Source of the DNA: Actinernus sp. WN-2022 | Taxonomy: Eukaryota > Cnidaria > Anthozoa > Actiniaria > Actinernidae | Reading direction: 5' to 3' | DNA length: 64,000 bases | NCBI GenBank assembly: GCA_030867875.1 | Contig: JAOWCC010000655.1 | Coordinates: forward strand, 6,239,083-6,303,082 | Part shown: piece after piece, positions 22,236 through 33,505 of the stretch | Layout: each line of letters opens with the position of its first letter | Position numbering within the stretch: position 1 is the first letter of the stretch | The notes under the pieces: generated by a model | What the model saw: the letters and a program-made list of their open reading frames with translations, nothing else | Database searches by the model: none | Told to the model about the DNA's origin: nothing | Made by a program: the position numbers and the translations under genes

Positions 22236-22682
22236 TACAAAGCTGCCCCACCAGCATTGGTTGGAGAGTCAGTGTGAAGGAAATTTTGTGCTTAATTTCG
22301 ACATTGGTTATTGAATGTTCATTTAGTTTTGTTTCAGTAATTCCAAGTATATCAGGTTTGAATTCTAGACAGATTAATATTTCTTTCAAGAGATTAAATT
22401 TTGTGGCTACACTTCTAATATTACAGTGAAGGATCGAGAGAGATTTTGGGCCAGAGTTTGTTAGCACTTTGTTAAATTTGGAAACTAAATAATAATTGGA
22501 GCAAGGGGTAGAAAGCATTAAATCAGGATAGGATTCATCAGATTTATCTGGGTTAGAGAAAAGGTCATAGAGATCAAGTCATTATTCTCCCTACCAGACC
22601 AGTTACCAAACATTACATTAAATTCTCTGTCAGACAAAGAGTAAAATGGAAAATTACTCACAGATTCGTGATAACCAGCCAT
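22236..22682 (-). pseudogene. LINE A, ORF2 start and endonuclease N-half
   Basis: The minus-strand ATG at 22682 begins MAGYHESVSNFPFYSLSD. After a frameshift near 22570 the endonuclease opening SLSILHCNIRSVATKFN and ILGITETKLNEHS (the Glu of the ITET/E motif) follow. Near 22250 the frame shifts again to a DSPTNAGGAALY motif and is then cut by LINE B. An AT dinucleotide run lies at about 22708-22727 upstream. Confidence 0.75.
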
Positions 22683-23028
22683 AATTGCGAACTGCAAATA
22701 TTAGGATATATATATATATATATATAATTTAATAGTACTGGGTTAGTCGGTCAAGGTACTCATCGAATGCCTCATGTGTCATAAAGCAGGTGATGTCTCC
22801 CGTATGTTTTCCGTAACATAATCTTGCCATTGATAGTCCAAATAAATTTATAGTTATTGTTGCGTTTTAACTCCAAAACCTGTCCAAACAACCGCTTACA
22901 GTACGGTGTGAGACTCTCATTGACACGAATTGCGGCTTTGTGATTTATCGCTGCAGACTCAGGCTGTCGAGCAACTGTTGGCAGGTTTTTGGATTTTGGA
23001 TTTCAGGTTCTTTCTCTTCTTAAAGATT

Positions 23029-25886
23029 TCATCTCTCTTCGCTCTTAGAATGAACTTTACAATCAGACAGTCTTTCAGTTTTTTTCGTCGGTGGCAGGCG
23101 GTGAGATCTTTCAACCCCCTTGATTGAGAGTGGATGGTAGGAGTCTGTCACAAATTGAACTCGATTGACTTTTGGGAGGCTGTCGAAAACGTGTTCTGCG
23201 AGTTCTCCAAACGGGCTTGAGAGGGCCATGAGAGAATGAAGAACAGCATTCCCATTGATAATGTAGATGATGTATCCCTCGGTTGGCCTTGATGCCAAAT
23301 GTGTTTTACCTTCCAGAAAGTGAAGCACTAGCGGTTTTTATGGAGGTGCCATCAGAAGTAGCCAGTGCCCAAGGGACAGGTCCCAGTGGAAAAGTGAGCA
23401 CACACTCCATGTTGATTTGGTACTGCAACGCTAATATAACAAGTTGCCCAAAGACATTCTGTCTGCTGTGATCTGCCTCGTCGTCTTTGACTGGCCTGTA
23501 TTTCGCCAGACTTGCGAAAGTCTTCAGGTTTTGCTTCTTTATTGGTGCATGGAAGCTGGTCTTTTTTTCAACAAGTTGCTGTTGCACAAACTCTATGGGC
23601 GTTCTCCCCAACCTCATCGGCCAAAAGTATATCCTGTTCCGCATCTTGTGGCACGGGGACTCCAGAGGATATGCAATAGAGGACATCTTTATCTTCAACT
23701 TCAAACGGATTGATGAAGTTAGAGAAAGCCTGCATGGTATTCAAGGTGTCTTTTTCACTTTTTGCTATTTGTGATGGCCTTAGTTCCTTGTGTGAAGTGA
23801 ACTCCTGGCTGGAATCCATACCAGCAATCTCCTTGCATGCTTCAAGATAGCTTGCTCTAACATGTCGAGTCTTGCACCATCTGTAATATGCAGAGCAATT
23901 TCTGCTGAAGCCGATTATGCCACTGGCATTTTGCATGACTTGATTGTTTGCTCGATTGTAATATCTACTGCATTTCTGGATGATGGGACTTCTGATCTGC
24001 TAACACTAAATCCATTACTTTCAGGCAGTTCCTTCGCTCCGGGATGAGACTGTGGTAGGTTCAGGAAGATCACAAGGTATACTGAGGCTGACATAGTTGT
24101 AATAATCATAGGTGAAAAAACAAGCTACACATCTTTTGAAGACACGCAAGATGTAGTTCTAAGTCATTCTGTTTCGTAGCTCGTTGAAAGAGAAGGATTT
24201 GCAAAACTTTATCCATATAGTTCATCCAGAACTTGGCAGTCTTACCAAGTTTCACCTGTCGGACACCTTCTTTGAAGTCAGAGTAGAGATTCAACAATCT
24301 AACACAACTTTCCTTTGCCATAGCTTCATTCAAATGCTCTTTGCATGGGTCAGTTGCAAGACGGGTTAGCACGGTCTTTGCATCTTCATCGACGATATCC
24401 CCATGAACACGTTCAAACATCATGAGCAGAAGTCATTCTAAAGCCTCTAGAACAATCTTGTGGACCTGACTCAACAAGGACGTCCTCAAAGCCACTTGAT
24501 CTCATCTCTTTCCCTAGTGCTCCCATGTAGGTCGAATGTCACAATTGTATACTCTGTGTATACGAATATGCTGTACGGTTGCATTTTCTGTTACAGGCGC
24601 AAAGACAGGGGCCATATATTCAACAGTTGACTGCTGATACGACAAATCCATGCTTGATTCTGTCAGAGACACCCACCCAGCCCATGGTGGAACAATCTGG
24701 GCGGCGTGCTTAAGCAAAGCTGACCGGCATAGTACCCACAACGTGTCGGAGGAATGTGCTATTGCCTCTGCTTGTCTGTTACGTGTTTATGCCTGAGAGA
24801 TTTCAAGCTTTGGCTCAACTTTATCCTTAGCAAAGCACGGCTCAGCGTTGTCGGTTGCTGGTTGAATGAAACGTTGTTTCGTTTTGCTCAACTGAGGGGT
24901 TCTGGTGTCATCCATACTCTGGTCACTCTCTAACTTAACTCTCTAACTAACTTAACCTCCTGTATAATTATTGCATGGGCGCAGTGAGTTGAACCAGAAC
25001 CAGAAGGCGTTTCCTCCCTCAAATCAAAATTGTCCCAGCACAGGTGGGTGACAATGTTTGCACCCGGTTTAATGGTTGATGGAATTTGGAGTAAGAGCCG
25101 CAATGTCCAAACCAATTGATGAGTGAGACCACTTCTGCGCTTCCTGTCAAATGCCTTAATGCCATTGCAAGAAGATGATGTTTTGGCATTTACCATTGGC
25201 CGTTAGTAACAGCGTGACAATGCGACTTGTTGTTTCTTCTCAGAGTCCTTCTTGACAGATACCAAATGACTGATAAATTCTTGCAAACATGCCGGTGGCT
25301 GTCTTGCATTACTAGCAAGAAAGTATGAAGATGGGGGCCACAGCATTGCTCGAGCTTCTACATGCGAACTTTGAATCGCTCTTCGAAGAATTAGAGCTGC
25401 TTCTTCCAGTCGTTTGGTGTCAGATGCAGCTGTTTCAAATGCTACTTCCACCGCTTGGCCCTTTTTCAGGTCTGATGCATATACGAGTTCACTCCTGTAA
25501 TTTGGTTGCCAAAATTGTATTGCATCCCCCAAAATGTTTAATCAACTTCAGTTTGACTTCAGTTTGTCGGTTTTGCAGTTGGCATTGTAAAACGCAGGGT
25601 TGTTGTCAAGCATAAACTTCAGATAACGCTCTCGAAGCATGGACATTCTCTTGACGCTCAGTCCTGTAATTATGGAATTGTTTATATGAAAGCAAAGGTG
25701 CCCGAATGCAGCCTTATGGGCTGCCTCCATGGGTCCCTGTTCATCTGATTCTGCATTCCCCTTAGACACACTGCAATGATCACTAATTCTAGTATAGCTT
25801 TTCCGACATGAAGGGTGGTATTGGGCTTCTCGTGCTACGAGATCAATGTCCTGGACCTTAAATAACATAGCTTCATCTTTTTTCAA
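23029..25886 (-). pseudogene. Large zinc-finger repeat-family gene, main part
   Basis: Minus-strand fragments run in a consistent order over 2.9 kb: MLFKVQDIDLVAREAQYHPS and CRKSYTR (second Cys/His finger, 25870-25790), an ELVYASDLKKGQAVE stretch (25490), HLCWDNFDLREETPSGSGST (25060), FWMNYMDKVLQIL (24220), SHPGAKELPE and AVDITIEQTI (24040-23940), FPLGPVPWALATSDGTSIKT (23390), EGYIIYIINGNAVLHSLMAL (23280) and VQFVTDSYHPLSIKGVERS (23150). I recognise this as a protein family that is multicopy in cnidarians and some arthropods, with no function I can assign. Many frameshifts and stops break it. The missing N-terminal finger lies at 27240-27577, displaced by a LINE. The other copy in this window is at 47420-48702. 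Confidence 0.65.
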
Positions 25887-27190
25887 TCAATCTTTATTGC
25901 TCTTATAATGACATGTATACAATATAAAAAGAAAATAACTAATATATATACAATGTGATGAGCAATACAGATTAAGTAATATTTGAGTCTGGAGGCTAAA
26001 TAAACTGAAGTTCTCGAGTTAGCCTCCAGCCTTGTTAATCAGCAATTATAATAGGAGAAAGGAAATCGGGAAGGAAATTTAGAAACTAGTTTAGATTACT
26101 GGGAAAACTCTAAGAATTAGAATACTAATTACGAAAATATAAATAACAATGTGAGCAATTATAGATAGTTACTTTGAATATTGGTCTGACAATAAATACT
26201 GTTTTATGCTTTTTGAGAAAGAAAATACATTTAAATTTTTGAGGTGGTCAGGGAGATTTCGCCAAAGGTCAATTGCCATAAATGAAATCATTTGTTTTCC
26301 TGTGTTTGTTCTCACGCCTGATTTATATAAATTTTGTTTGGCTGCATATCTCGTATTATAACTGTGGACATTGCTGGCATATTGGAAACAATTATCAAAC
26401 AAGTTAGGTAATTGACCTTTGTGCCAGAGGTGAACAAATTTTAATGCGTGGAGACAGTAAACATTGTGAACTGTAAGTATATCTACGATATTTAGCAGTG
26501 GGAGAGCACATTTGACACTGTCAAATGGTTTCGAAAAATCTAAGAACACTCCACAAGTATACAAGTTATCATCTATTGCTTTTCTTAAGTTATCTGCAAT
26601 TTCTGTTATAGCCTGGGAAGCAGAGCGGCCTTTGCGAAATCCAAATTGGAATTCAAAGATAATTTCTTGTTTTTCAATGTAATTAATAAGTTGCTTGTAT
26701 ATTAGTTTTTCAAACATTAGGGTAAAGGCTGATAAAGTCGAAATAGGACGAAAATTGTCTGGATTAGTAATTTCTCCTCCTTTATTGACAGGCATTACCT
26801 TAGAAATTTTGAGAATATCCGGTACAATTCCTTGAAAAAAGGATTGATTGAAGATTATTATTAGTGCTTCATATATATGTTCACGGGCAAGTTTAATGCA
26901 TGATGGGGGGATACCAATTGATGGCTTATTTAGTTTAAGTCCCATAATTGCATCGTAGACTTCATGTGCATAAATGCCACGAAATATAAAACTATTCTGG
27001 AAGGATCTATTAATGTATTTTGTTAGATTATCATCATTTGGTGGAAGCTTACTAGCTAAATCGTTGCCAACATTAGTATAATGTGTGTTTAATTGATGAG
27101 AAATGCTAGCCTTATCAGTATAACATCGGCTCTCTTTATTGACTGTTCAGCACTTTTGGTCACACATTTGGCTAGCTGCTCTTATGTCCT
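25876..27190 (-). mobile_element. LINE copy with internal deletion
   Basis: The open frame 26169-26945 (258 aa) joins the front of a LINE reverse transcriptase to its tail. The front reads IFNQSFFQGIVPDILKISKV, NFRPISTLSAFTLMFEKLIY, FQFGFRKGRSASQAITEI and GVFLDFSKPFDSV. It passes straight into C-terminal sequence (HALKFVHLWHKGQLPNLF, MAIDLWRNLPDHLKN). The palm segment with YADD is gone, yet the frame stays open, so the deletion is in frame. The 3' end near 25880 shows AATAAAGATTGATTGAAAAAA on the minus strand. The copy separates the two fingers of the zinc-finger family gene and is younger than it. The 5' edge near 27190 is approximate. Confidence 0.75.
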
Positions 27191-27239
27191 ATTTTGTTAC
27201 CCGATTTCAAAAAATGCAAAAAATGCATCTATTTGCAGG

Positions 27240-27577
27240 GCGTTCTAGTTGAATGATCTGACATCCTACGCCTTTTTTCAGAACTAGAGCCAGACTGAAT
27301 CTTGACATGGATTCTTTCGTTTTAGGAATCGGGCTACATTCGTGAAATGTTTGTAACACCATCTGTGGTACCCATATTTGTTGGGACTAAAAGAGTCATG
27401 CAGATTTGAGCATACGTGATCAAGCTGTTCATTCGCATTGACTTGGGATCGCCTAGTTTGAGCACTATCCTTGATTTTTTTAAACGAAGCCTCTGTCATT
27501 GTCGTCAAAGCTGACTCGCTTTTGTTCTGGTGGTAGTGGATTACACAGTTAAAGCATTTTAGACTTTTGTTTTCCAT
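27240..27577 (-). pseudogene. N-terminal finger of the zinc-finger family gene
   Basis: The minus-strand frame from ATG at 27577 reads MENKSLKCFNCVIHYHQNKS, then LDHVC and YGYHRWCYKHFTN. This is a C-x2-C ... C ... H-x2-C arrangement like the first finger of the copy at 48702. A charged LKRKNPC tail and SEKRRRMSDHS (another frame) follow. The LINE 25876-27190 separates it from the rest of the gene. Confidence 0.6.
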
Positions 27578-27599
27578 TACCTCCTTTTGTCTTTTTAAG

Positions 27600-28030
27600 C
27601 CCCAGGGGCTTTTCGCCTTTGCCTTTCTTATCCTCCAGGAAAAAAATCTCTTTTACTGATTCTGTCGGCTCTGACGAATAGCAGTGAATGGTTTAAGAAT
27701 AAAGTTATTTCCTGTATGAGAATGAAAACTAGCAAAGCAAAACTATTTCAAAAGCAACAAAAAATGCAAACTGGTCACGGCAAATTATAAAATCGATAAA
27801 AGAAAAACCTTTAACGTACAAACAGTCTATTAAATTCATAAATCTGCTAATAACACTTATAGGACACAAATATCAAGTTTTTAAAATGCATTTTATCTGC
27901 AAATTGTAGTAGATTGTGCTTTTAATAACTATTAGCAATGCAAAACTACTTCGAAAGCAGCAAAAAATGCAAAGGTCACAGCAAACTCACCTCATCAGCA
28001 TTTTCAAGATGGCGGACTTGGGCTAGTAAG
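27600..28030. other. Intergenic stretch
   Basis: No gene is seen. GCAAAACTA(C/T)TT(C)GAAAGCA and CAAAAAATGCAAA occur twice (about 27740 and 27940), suggesting a small local duplication. Confidence 0.45.
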
Positions 28031-29450
28031 CTCACAAAGGTAAGAGAGGGTTTCATTCCCTGGCCCATGGACTAGAGCGTTTGTCATATCATCTATGTAG
28101 CGCAATGCTTCCGGTCCGAAATAAACCATTTTTTGCAAAGTGCCACTATTACCAGGTAAAGGGGCTGTGTTGTAAACCACGCCTGCCTATGTCTCTTGAA
28201 TCGGTCAGGGTTAAGGATTGAGTGTAGCAGTTTAAGGTAATTCGTGATGCGTAGGGTTAAATATGGGAGATGCCAGTGGATTATTGGACAGATGATGGCC
28301 TGGAACAGTTTTAATGAATGGCGCAATTCAAACGAAATGGATGGCTAATTTGTAGGTTTTGGAGAGGTGGTGACAAGAAAGGAAGAATGTAGAAGTAAAT
28401 TTTTTTAGGCAAGTAGACTGAATGACTCGATTGAGTACCAGTGGGTGGTGGCAATAGACAACAAGTTTATAAGTAACCAAATATATGTACATGTATGTAG
28501 TAGCGGTTTTGTTGAGTGCGGCTTTCGGAGAAAAAGGTTATCTTGTGCAGGGTACAAATGCAGCTGTAAGTTTGGAATTCTGTGATAAGAAATTTTTGTG
28601 GGCAATTTAAAGTTTTTTCCCGGTTGATACTGATCCGGCATAAATTAGCTGAGATGTTCAGTAATTGCGACAGGCACGTCACTTTATCGAGTGAAATGTA
28701 TGAACAAAGTCCCGAGTGTTGGAGGTAATTTAGGCAAGAATGAACGGGCAGTACTAGCCTCGTTTTCAAAGAAATAGGATTATAGGCTTCACGTGGCAGG
28801 AAGCCCATTAGAGAAAATTGGTTTTTGCGGTGTGCGTTACTTCGGAGAGGCTATAGTATACCTAGTTCTGTTGACAGGTTGCTGTTACAAGCTGACACAC
28901 GAATACATACGAGTAACCTACGAGGATACATATACGACTAACATACGAGCTAGTATTTGCTATTGATATAAACTTGCGCGGTGGGAATTACTAGTATCAT
29001 CCTTCAGAATCAATATAGGATCAATTATTATAGTTTTAAGTCAATCTCGACAAGTTTAACTAGTTAAGCTCGTGTGTACTTTTAGCAACGATCGTTTGGA
29101 TTGGTTGTCGGTCGGTATACAGAAATGAAGGAACTGACAATAACTGAACAGCAGTGACGTGCAGCTGAGGTGAAAGACTGTAACACGTATATAATAAATA
29201 CAATAACCACAGCAAGGACGACTTAAAACAATAATAGAGCGGACTACTTCCGCCGTATGAGTGCGTATACTAACCCGTACTGTAATTTACTGTAACGGTA
29301 GCTCTGTACCTAACTGATTTTACTCTACTGAACCGTGCCGTATGTTATTACCGTAACTTGGCCACTCGCAAGATTAAGCCGCTCTACGTATTGATTAACC
29401 TCAAACAATATGTGCAGCTTAGTGGACAAAGTAGCATCAAAATCGTAACC
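28030..29450. repeat. Paralogous block, first copy, noncoding part
   Basis: Long stretches match 43430-44820 in the same orientation: around GCCTATGTCT, TTATTGGACAGATGATGGCC, GGCATAAATTAGCTG, AAGCTGACACACGAATACA and ACGATCGTTTGGA. Divergence is moderate, with many indels. No splice-supported gene is visible. Short minus frames (28093-28326, 28467-28808) have weak counterparts in the other copy, so a decayed coding origin is possible. Confidence 0.65.
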
Positions 29451-29595
29451 TAATTAAGTGATCATCACGCTGCCTCCGTGCAGTGTGGTTGCCCGTTAAC
29501 TATAATTGCTATCAACACAACATTCATGTCGGATTTCGGTCACACAGAGGAGAACGTATTTTGCCTACCTCGTGATCTTTATGAATGCTAAAAAA

Positions 29596-30314
29596 ACATG
29601 GAATGTGCTACTTCCCAGAACGATTGTCGACCATCCCAGCGTATGTTGGACTCGTCCGCTGTGGGGCCAGATAGCACATCGAACCATTTGTCCAGGTGCA
29701 CTGTTCTTCGTCGTACTCCTTGCCAGACCGGGCAATGGTCAGCTTCAGCCACCCAAGAGAAAGATAGGAGCACTCGATGTCAGGTTGCCTGCAAACCACC
29801 CTACTAAACATTCGTATGCGTTCCCAAAACAGTCCGAAACTGCGGTCCAACGAAAGTTTATCCAGCGCCGGACAGAAGCTAATCAAACGCCCACAAGCCC
29901 TAATGCGAGTGAGCAGTTCGCTTCCGCAGTCAAGAATTCTCTGCAAGTTGTCCTTAATGGTTCTGCTAAATTCAAAGCCGATTTCTTGCACCAACTCACA
30001 AGCATCCAGTAAGTTTGAGATGGCAAGCACCAACGGCATGCGCCAAGCGAAAGAGCAAGTTACGTTTCTCCCTATTACGAGATGTGCATCTATCCTTGTG
30101 ATAAGCAGTGCTGGCTTGCACAAGCGACGATGCTCTCTTCGATGGCGTTTCCACCAGCACCCATGGCTTTCAACGGACAGGGAGCATTTTGGCTGCTGTG
30201 CTGGGTATCGCCATCGTCCGCAAGGGGCCTCCCCTCGAGGCACGTGCACTCTGTTCTTCGATGTTCCCAGAGTACTTCTACGATCGTCGAGGAGTTAGTA
30301 TCCACGGACGGCAT
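29596..30314 (-). pseudogene. Paralogous Cys-rich protein, copy 1, frameshifted
   Basis: The minus strand from ATG at 30314 reads MPSVDTNSSTIVEVLWEH, TECTCLEG, GDTQHSSQ and KAMGAGGNAIEES. It shifts frame near 30100, continues LVIGRNVTCSFAWRMPLVL, ISNLLDACELVQEIGFEFSR and LISFCPALDKLS, then CSYLSLGWLKLT. The same protein is encoded at 45330-46097. Compared with that copy a stretch of about 34 bases is missing near 30100, which explains the frameshift. I do not recognise the family. A GT-rich donor is not obvious at its end. Confidence 0.45.
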
Positions 30315-30559
30315 CCACTATGTGTGCTATGTAGACAAAAAGGTAAGATAGAGTTCAGTTTACTTCGCACGATCTAACTATCTTTGTGCTTCACTAATGA
30401 GCGATTTTACTGATTTTACTGATATAGGGTTTTTAGAGCTAGTCACTAAATTAGGCATTTTAGGGCTAGTTAACTGAACAATGGTCATATGAGCTAATCC
30501 AGTTAAAATTATTGTATGTCTACAGGTACTACCCAGAGGTAGGTTTGTATTGTATGACA

Positions 30560-31720
30560 GAGACAGTAACTGAGAATTTGTATAGATAAGAATGGAAAAA
30601 TCAATACTCTGCATTTTAGACAAAACCAAGTGTCAGGGCATAACGATATAGATAGTAGCTTTTTCTTGGTTAGTTTAACACACTTGGCATGAAGCCATGT
30701 ATGGCACCAGTCGCAGAATATTGAATTTTGGTTATCCAAAACATTTTTGCAGCATATGTGACATACTGTATAGTCTGCATTTTCATCTAAGTCAGTCGTG
30801 TCAAGTCAACTTGGAATTAACTATAAGGAAAAGTGACTTATCTGTATTGTTAGATCGAGTCCTGAAGCCATAATTTAGTTGACCACTGGGGGAGTGCCAA
30901 ATCAATGAGTTCTTTAAATATGTGTCTACATATAACTCGAAGCTTGACTTCAGATTTTCTGTGTTGAAAATGCCAGATCTGACTCTCATCTTAGTCGATC
31001 TTCGAATTTTCCAGTAGAGACTATGTAGATGTAGGCAGGTCGCTAGTTTTACTGAAATTGATGGCATTAGAGGTCTCACACTGTCGTAGGTATATGATTA
31101 CATTTCTAGACCAAAGAAATTTATAACGGTTCTCTTGTTTGAATCGTTGTGCTTTGGCTAGGAGAGCTTTATTTCGATGCATGAGGCTTTCGTTTACGAA
31201 AAGACGGGAGGGAGCTCTTTCGGTAGCAATGCTGAAGTCGTGAGTCGTTTTCGATTTAAGATTTAAGATTTGTTCTCTTGGTGTATACCAATTCCCTGGT
31301 TTTCCTGTTATAAAATTTCACGATAATACTAGCATTCGGTTTGATTGAATTCCTATGGCAAGCTTCAATGTCATTTGGTGCTAGGTTAAACTCCAAACCA
31401 TTACACAGTTCGATTAGGATCTCTTGCGAATTTTCTTCTGTGGTTATTGGGACACCAGCTATTTCGATCATGGAGCGGCGTCCATATTGCTCAAGCTCAT
31501 TTACTGTATCTCAGGCCTTGTTGGCAGTGTTTTGGACTACTGTACACAATTCCTTCAGTTTCTGATTTTCAGCTTTTAGACTTACATTTTCCTTCATTAT
31601 GTTGTCCATTATTATCTTGAAGTCGTCAACTTCTTTTTGGCGTAATTTCATTGTATCGGTTACTTCTCAGCAGTTTTTCTGTGCTATCAAATCTTCCTTC
31701 CATTTCAGCCATAGTTTACC
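30560..31720 (-). pseudogene. LINE ORF1 with coiled coil, RRM-like domain and PHD finger
   Basis: The minus strand near 31690-31560 gives a coiled-coil segment (EVDDFKIIMDNIMKENVSL, KAENQKLKELCTVVQ). Near 31490-31260 comes an RRM-like block (MIEIAGVPITTEE, NDIEACHR, ASIIVKFYNRKTREL), then LFVNESLMHRNKALLAKA and YKFLWSRNVIIYLRQCE. Near 30760-30600 a PHD finger reads FCDWCHTWLHAKCVKLTKK and DTWFCLKC. This is the ORF1 and PHD layout of CR1-like LINEs. Stops and frameshifts break it, and the endonuclease and reverse transcriptase are absent. It lies between the paralogous block and the Gypsy gag. Confidence 0.65.
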
Positions 31721-31895
31721 GATTTTATAGCTCACAGATCACAATGTCATAGTAATCTGTAATGTACATGCATCATTTAGCGATAAACTAGTTTCAGGAA
31801 GAGAAACATCTCCCACCATCTTGGCTCACTGCTGCTGACTGCATCCCAAAACAAAAGCAAACAAAAAAGCTTATTCATCATCAGACAATAAATTA

Positions 31896-32308
31896 CTACT
31901 CGCTCCACCTTACACGAAGTGAAGAGTTCCGTTCTTCTTGGCTCGTTACTTTTTCAGATTTACACATTTCAGCAAAGTGGTCTATTTTGCCACACTTGTT
32001 GTAGGTTTTGTCCTTTGCAATCAAACAGTTCTTTGCTTCATGTCCCTTTCTCTCACAACGATAACACACTATTTCCTTTGCTGTGGTTCTTGGTCGGATT
32101 TCTCCGAAATTCTCCATTTCCTTTATCTCAACTGCAATTCAAGGCATTAACATTTGAACTTTGGCTGTCTTCTTTTCCTTCTATCTGGTGGGCTTGTTGT
32201 TCTGATGCTTCAGATATCCTAGCTGTGGTTAGCGTTGTCTCTAGGGTGAGCTCTTGTATGCCGAGTAATTTCCTCCTCAAGCAGTGTGATGTACATTTAT
32301 CAACAACT
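31896..32308 (-). pseudogene. Gypsy-type gag, C-terminal part with zinc knuckles
   Basis: This is the downstream part of the gag whose upstream part is at 37637-38011. Minus-strand reading from 32308 gives a capsid-tail segment (LLGIQELTLETTLTTARISE, near 32260-32210), then two CCHC zinc knuckles near 32060-31960 (CYRCERKGHEAKNC and CGKIDHFAEMCK). Gag packages the retrotransposon RNA. One stop or frame change occurs near 32130. No protease or polymerase follows, because a LINE 5' end begins near 31740-31880. Interrupting element: 32311-37634. Confidence 0.7.
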
Positions 32309-32310
32309 TG
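32309..32310. repeat. Left TG target duplication
   Basis: TG at 32309-32310 precedes the left CCCTTACC terminus and recurs at 37635-37636 after the right terminus. Removing the element plus one TG leaves the gag frame open across the junction. Confidence 0.7.
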
Positions 32311-32327
32311 CCCTTACCAAAATTTGT

Positions 32328-32880
32328 TATACAAAATGTATACATTATTTATACAAAAAGTATACATCATGATGTATACATTTTGTATACTTAATTCATT
32401 AATAGGTATAGTCGTATTGTATACATAATGTATACAATGTATACATTTTACATATACTATTTGGAACTAATGTCAACAAAAAATGTATACAAAATGTATA
32501 CAACACAAAACAAGATGTATACAAAAAGTATACATCATGATGTATACATTTTGTATACTAAATGCATTAATAGGTATATAGTCATGTATACAAAATGTAT
32601 ACAATGTATACATTTTACATATACTATTTGGAACTAATGTATACAAAATGTATACAACACAAAACAAGATGTATACAAAAAGTATACATCATGATGTATA
32701 CATTTTGTATACTAAATTCATTATTAGGTATATAGTCATGTATACAAAATGTATACATTTATAAATGGAGGGGCTCAGTTTTGATGTATACATAAAGTAT
32801 ACATTATTTGGGGCTTGTATACACCAAAATATCACTTTTGCAGGCTTAACTTATGACAGTATACAAAATGTATACAATAC
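32328..32880. repeat. Left GTATAC palindrome array
   Basis: The unit GTATACAAAATGTATAC, itself an imperfect palindrome of two GTATAC hexamers around AAAAT, and variants with AAAAAGTATAC or CATCATGATG spacers recur many times. A larger period of about 180 bases is visible: TTTGGAACTAATGT at about 32460 and 32630, and CACAAAACAAGATGTATAC at 32503 and 32658. Chance reading frames here give MYTKC-like repeats and are not genes. Confidence 0.95.
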
Positions 32881-33214
32881 AGTTTAATATCATTGGTTAT
32901 AATTATGGTATATTCTCTACACTTTTCTAAGTTGGGAATAGTTTATAACATTCTAAGCTATTTCATTCAAAAATAATTGGAGGAACAAGTTCAATACAGT
33001 ATTCTTATACATTGTAACAACACATCATTGTTCATGAAGTGAAAAATACATCGCAACACAATTTAAAGACATAGTAAATATTACATGTTTCACAATTTAA
33101 GTAGATTAAACCACTCTAGTTAGTGATATTACAAATATTGAGTAGCTTTGTTAATCTCATTACATAATTTGTGATGAATACATTAGCTGCGTCCAGGTGA
33201 AAATGGCAGGTAGG
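32881..33214. other. AT-rich spacer between palindrome arrays
   Basis: Nothing distinctive is seen. It separates the GTATAC and GGATCC arrays on the left side. Confidence 0.5.
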
Positions 33215-33505
33215 ATCCTGGCCATCCCATGTGAGATCCCAACGTTGTCCCAGTTGGGATCCCACATGGGATGGCCGGGATCCCATCTTGCATCCCAACA
33301 GGGATTTTGGAACGATTTCACACCTGGGATTTTACCTGGGATCCCACACAGGATCCCACCATGAACTGGGATCCCAGCCAAAACCTGGTATAAACTTCAT
33401 CCCACCTAGGATCCCAACATGGATTTTTGAACGATTTCCCAACTGGGATTTTACCCCCACCTTGCATATTCAGTTGATCCTAGCTGTCATTCGACCTATG
33501 CTGGA
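33215..33505. repeat. Left GGATCC palindrome array
   Basis: TGGGATCCCA and close variants (GGGATCCCAGCC, AGGATCCCA) repeat roughly every 20-30 bases. Each core is a palindrome around GGATCC. Phrases such as GGATTTT(G)GAACGATTTC occur twice. Reading frames through it are by-products of the repeat. Confidence 0.9.

Noticed and set aside
22708..22727. TA-rich stretch as a TATA promoter of LINE A
   Set aside because: It is a simple AT dinucleotide run, common throughout the window, with no other promoter feature.
32428..32667. Open frames encoding MYTKC/YTLYTFCIH-type repeats on both strands
   Set aside because: They arise from the GTATAC palindrome array, which is open in several frames at once. 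Both strands give similar peptides.
32328..32880. CRISPR-like regular repeat array
   Set aside because: The repeats are palindromes with repeated, not unique, spacers, the genome is eukaryotic, and mirror copies lie 4.5 kb away.
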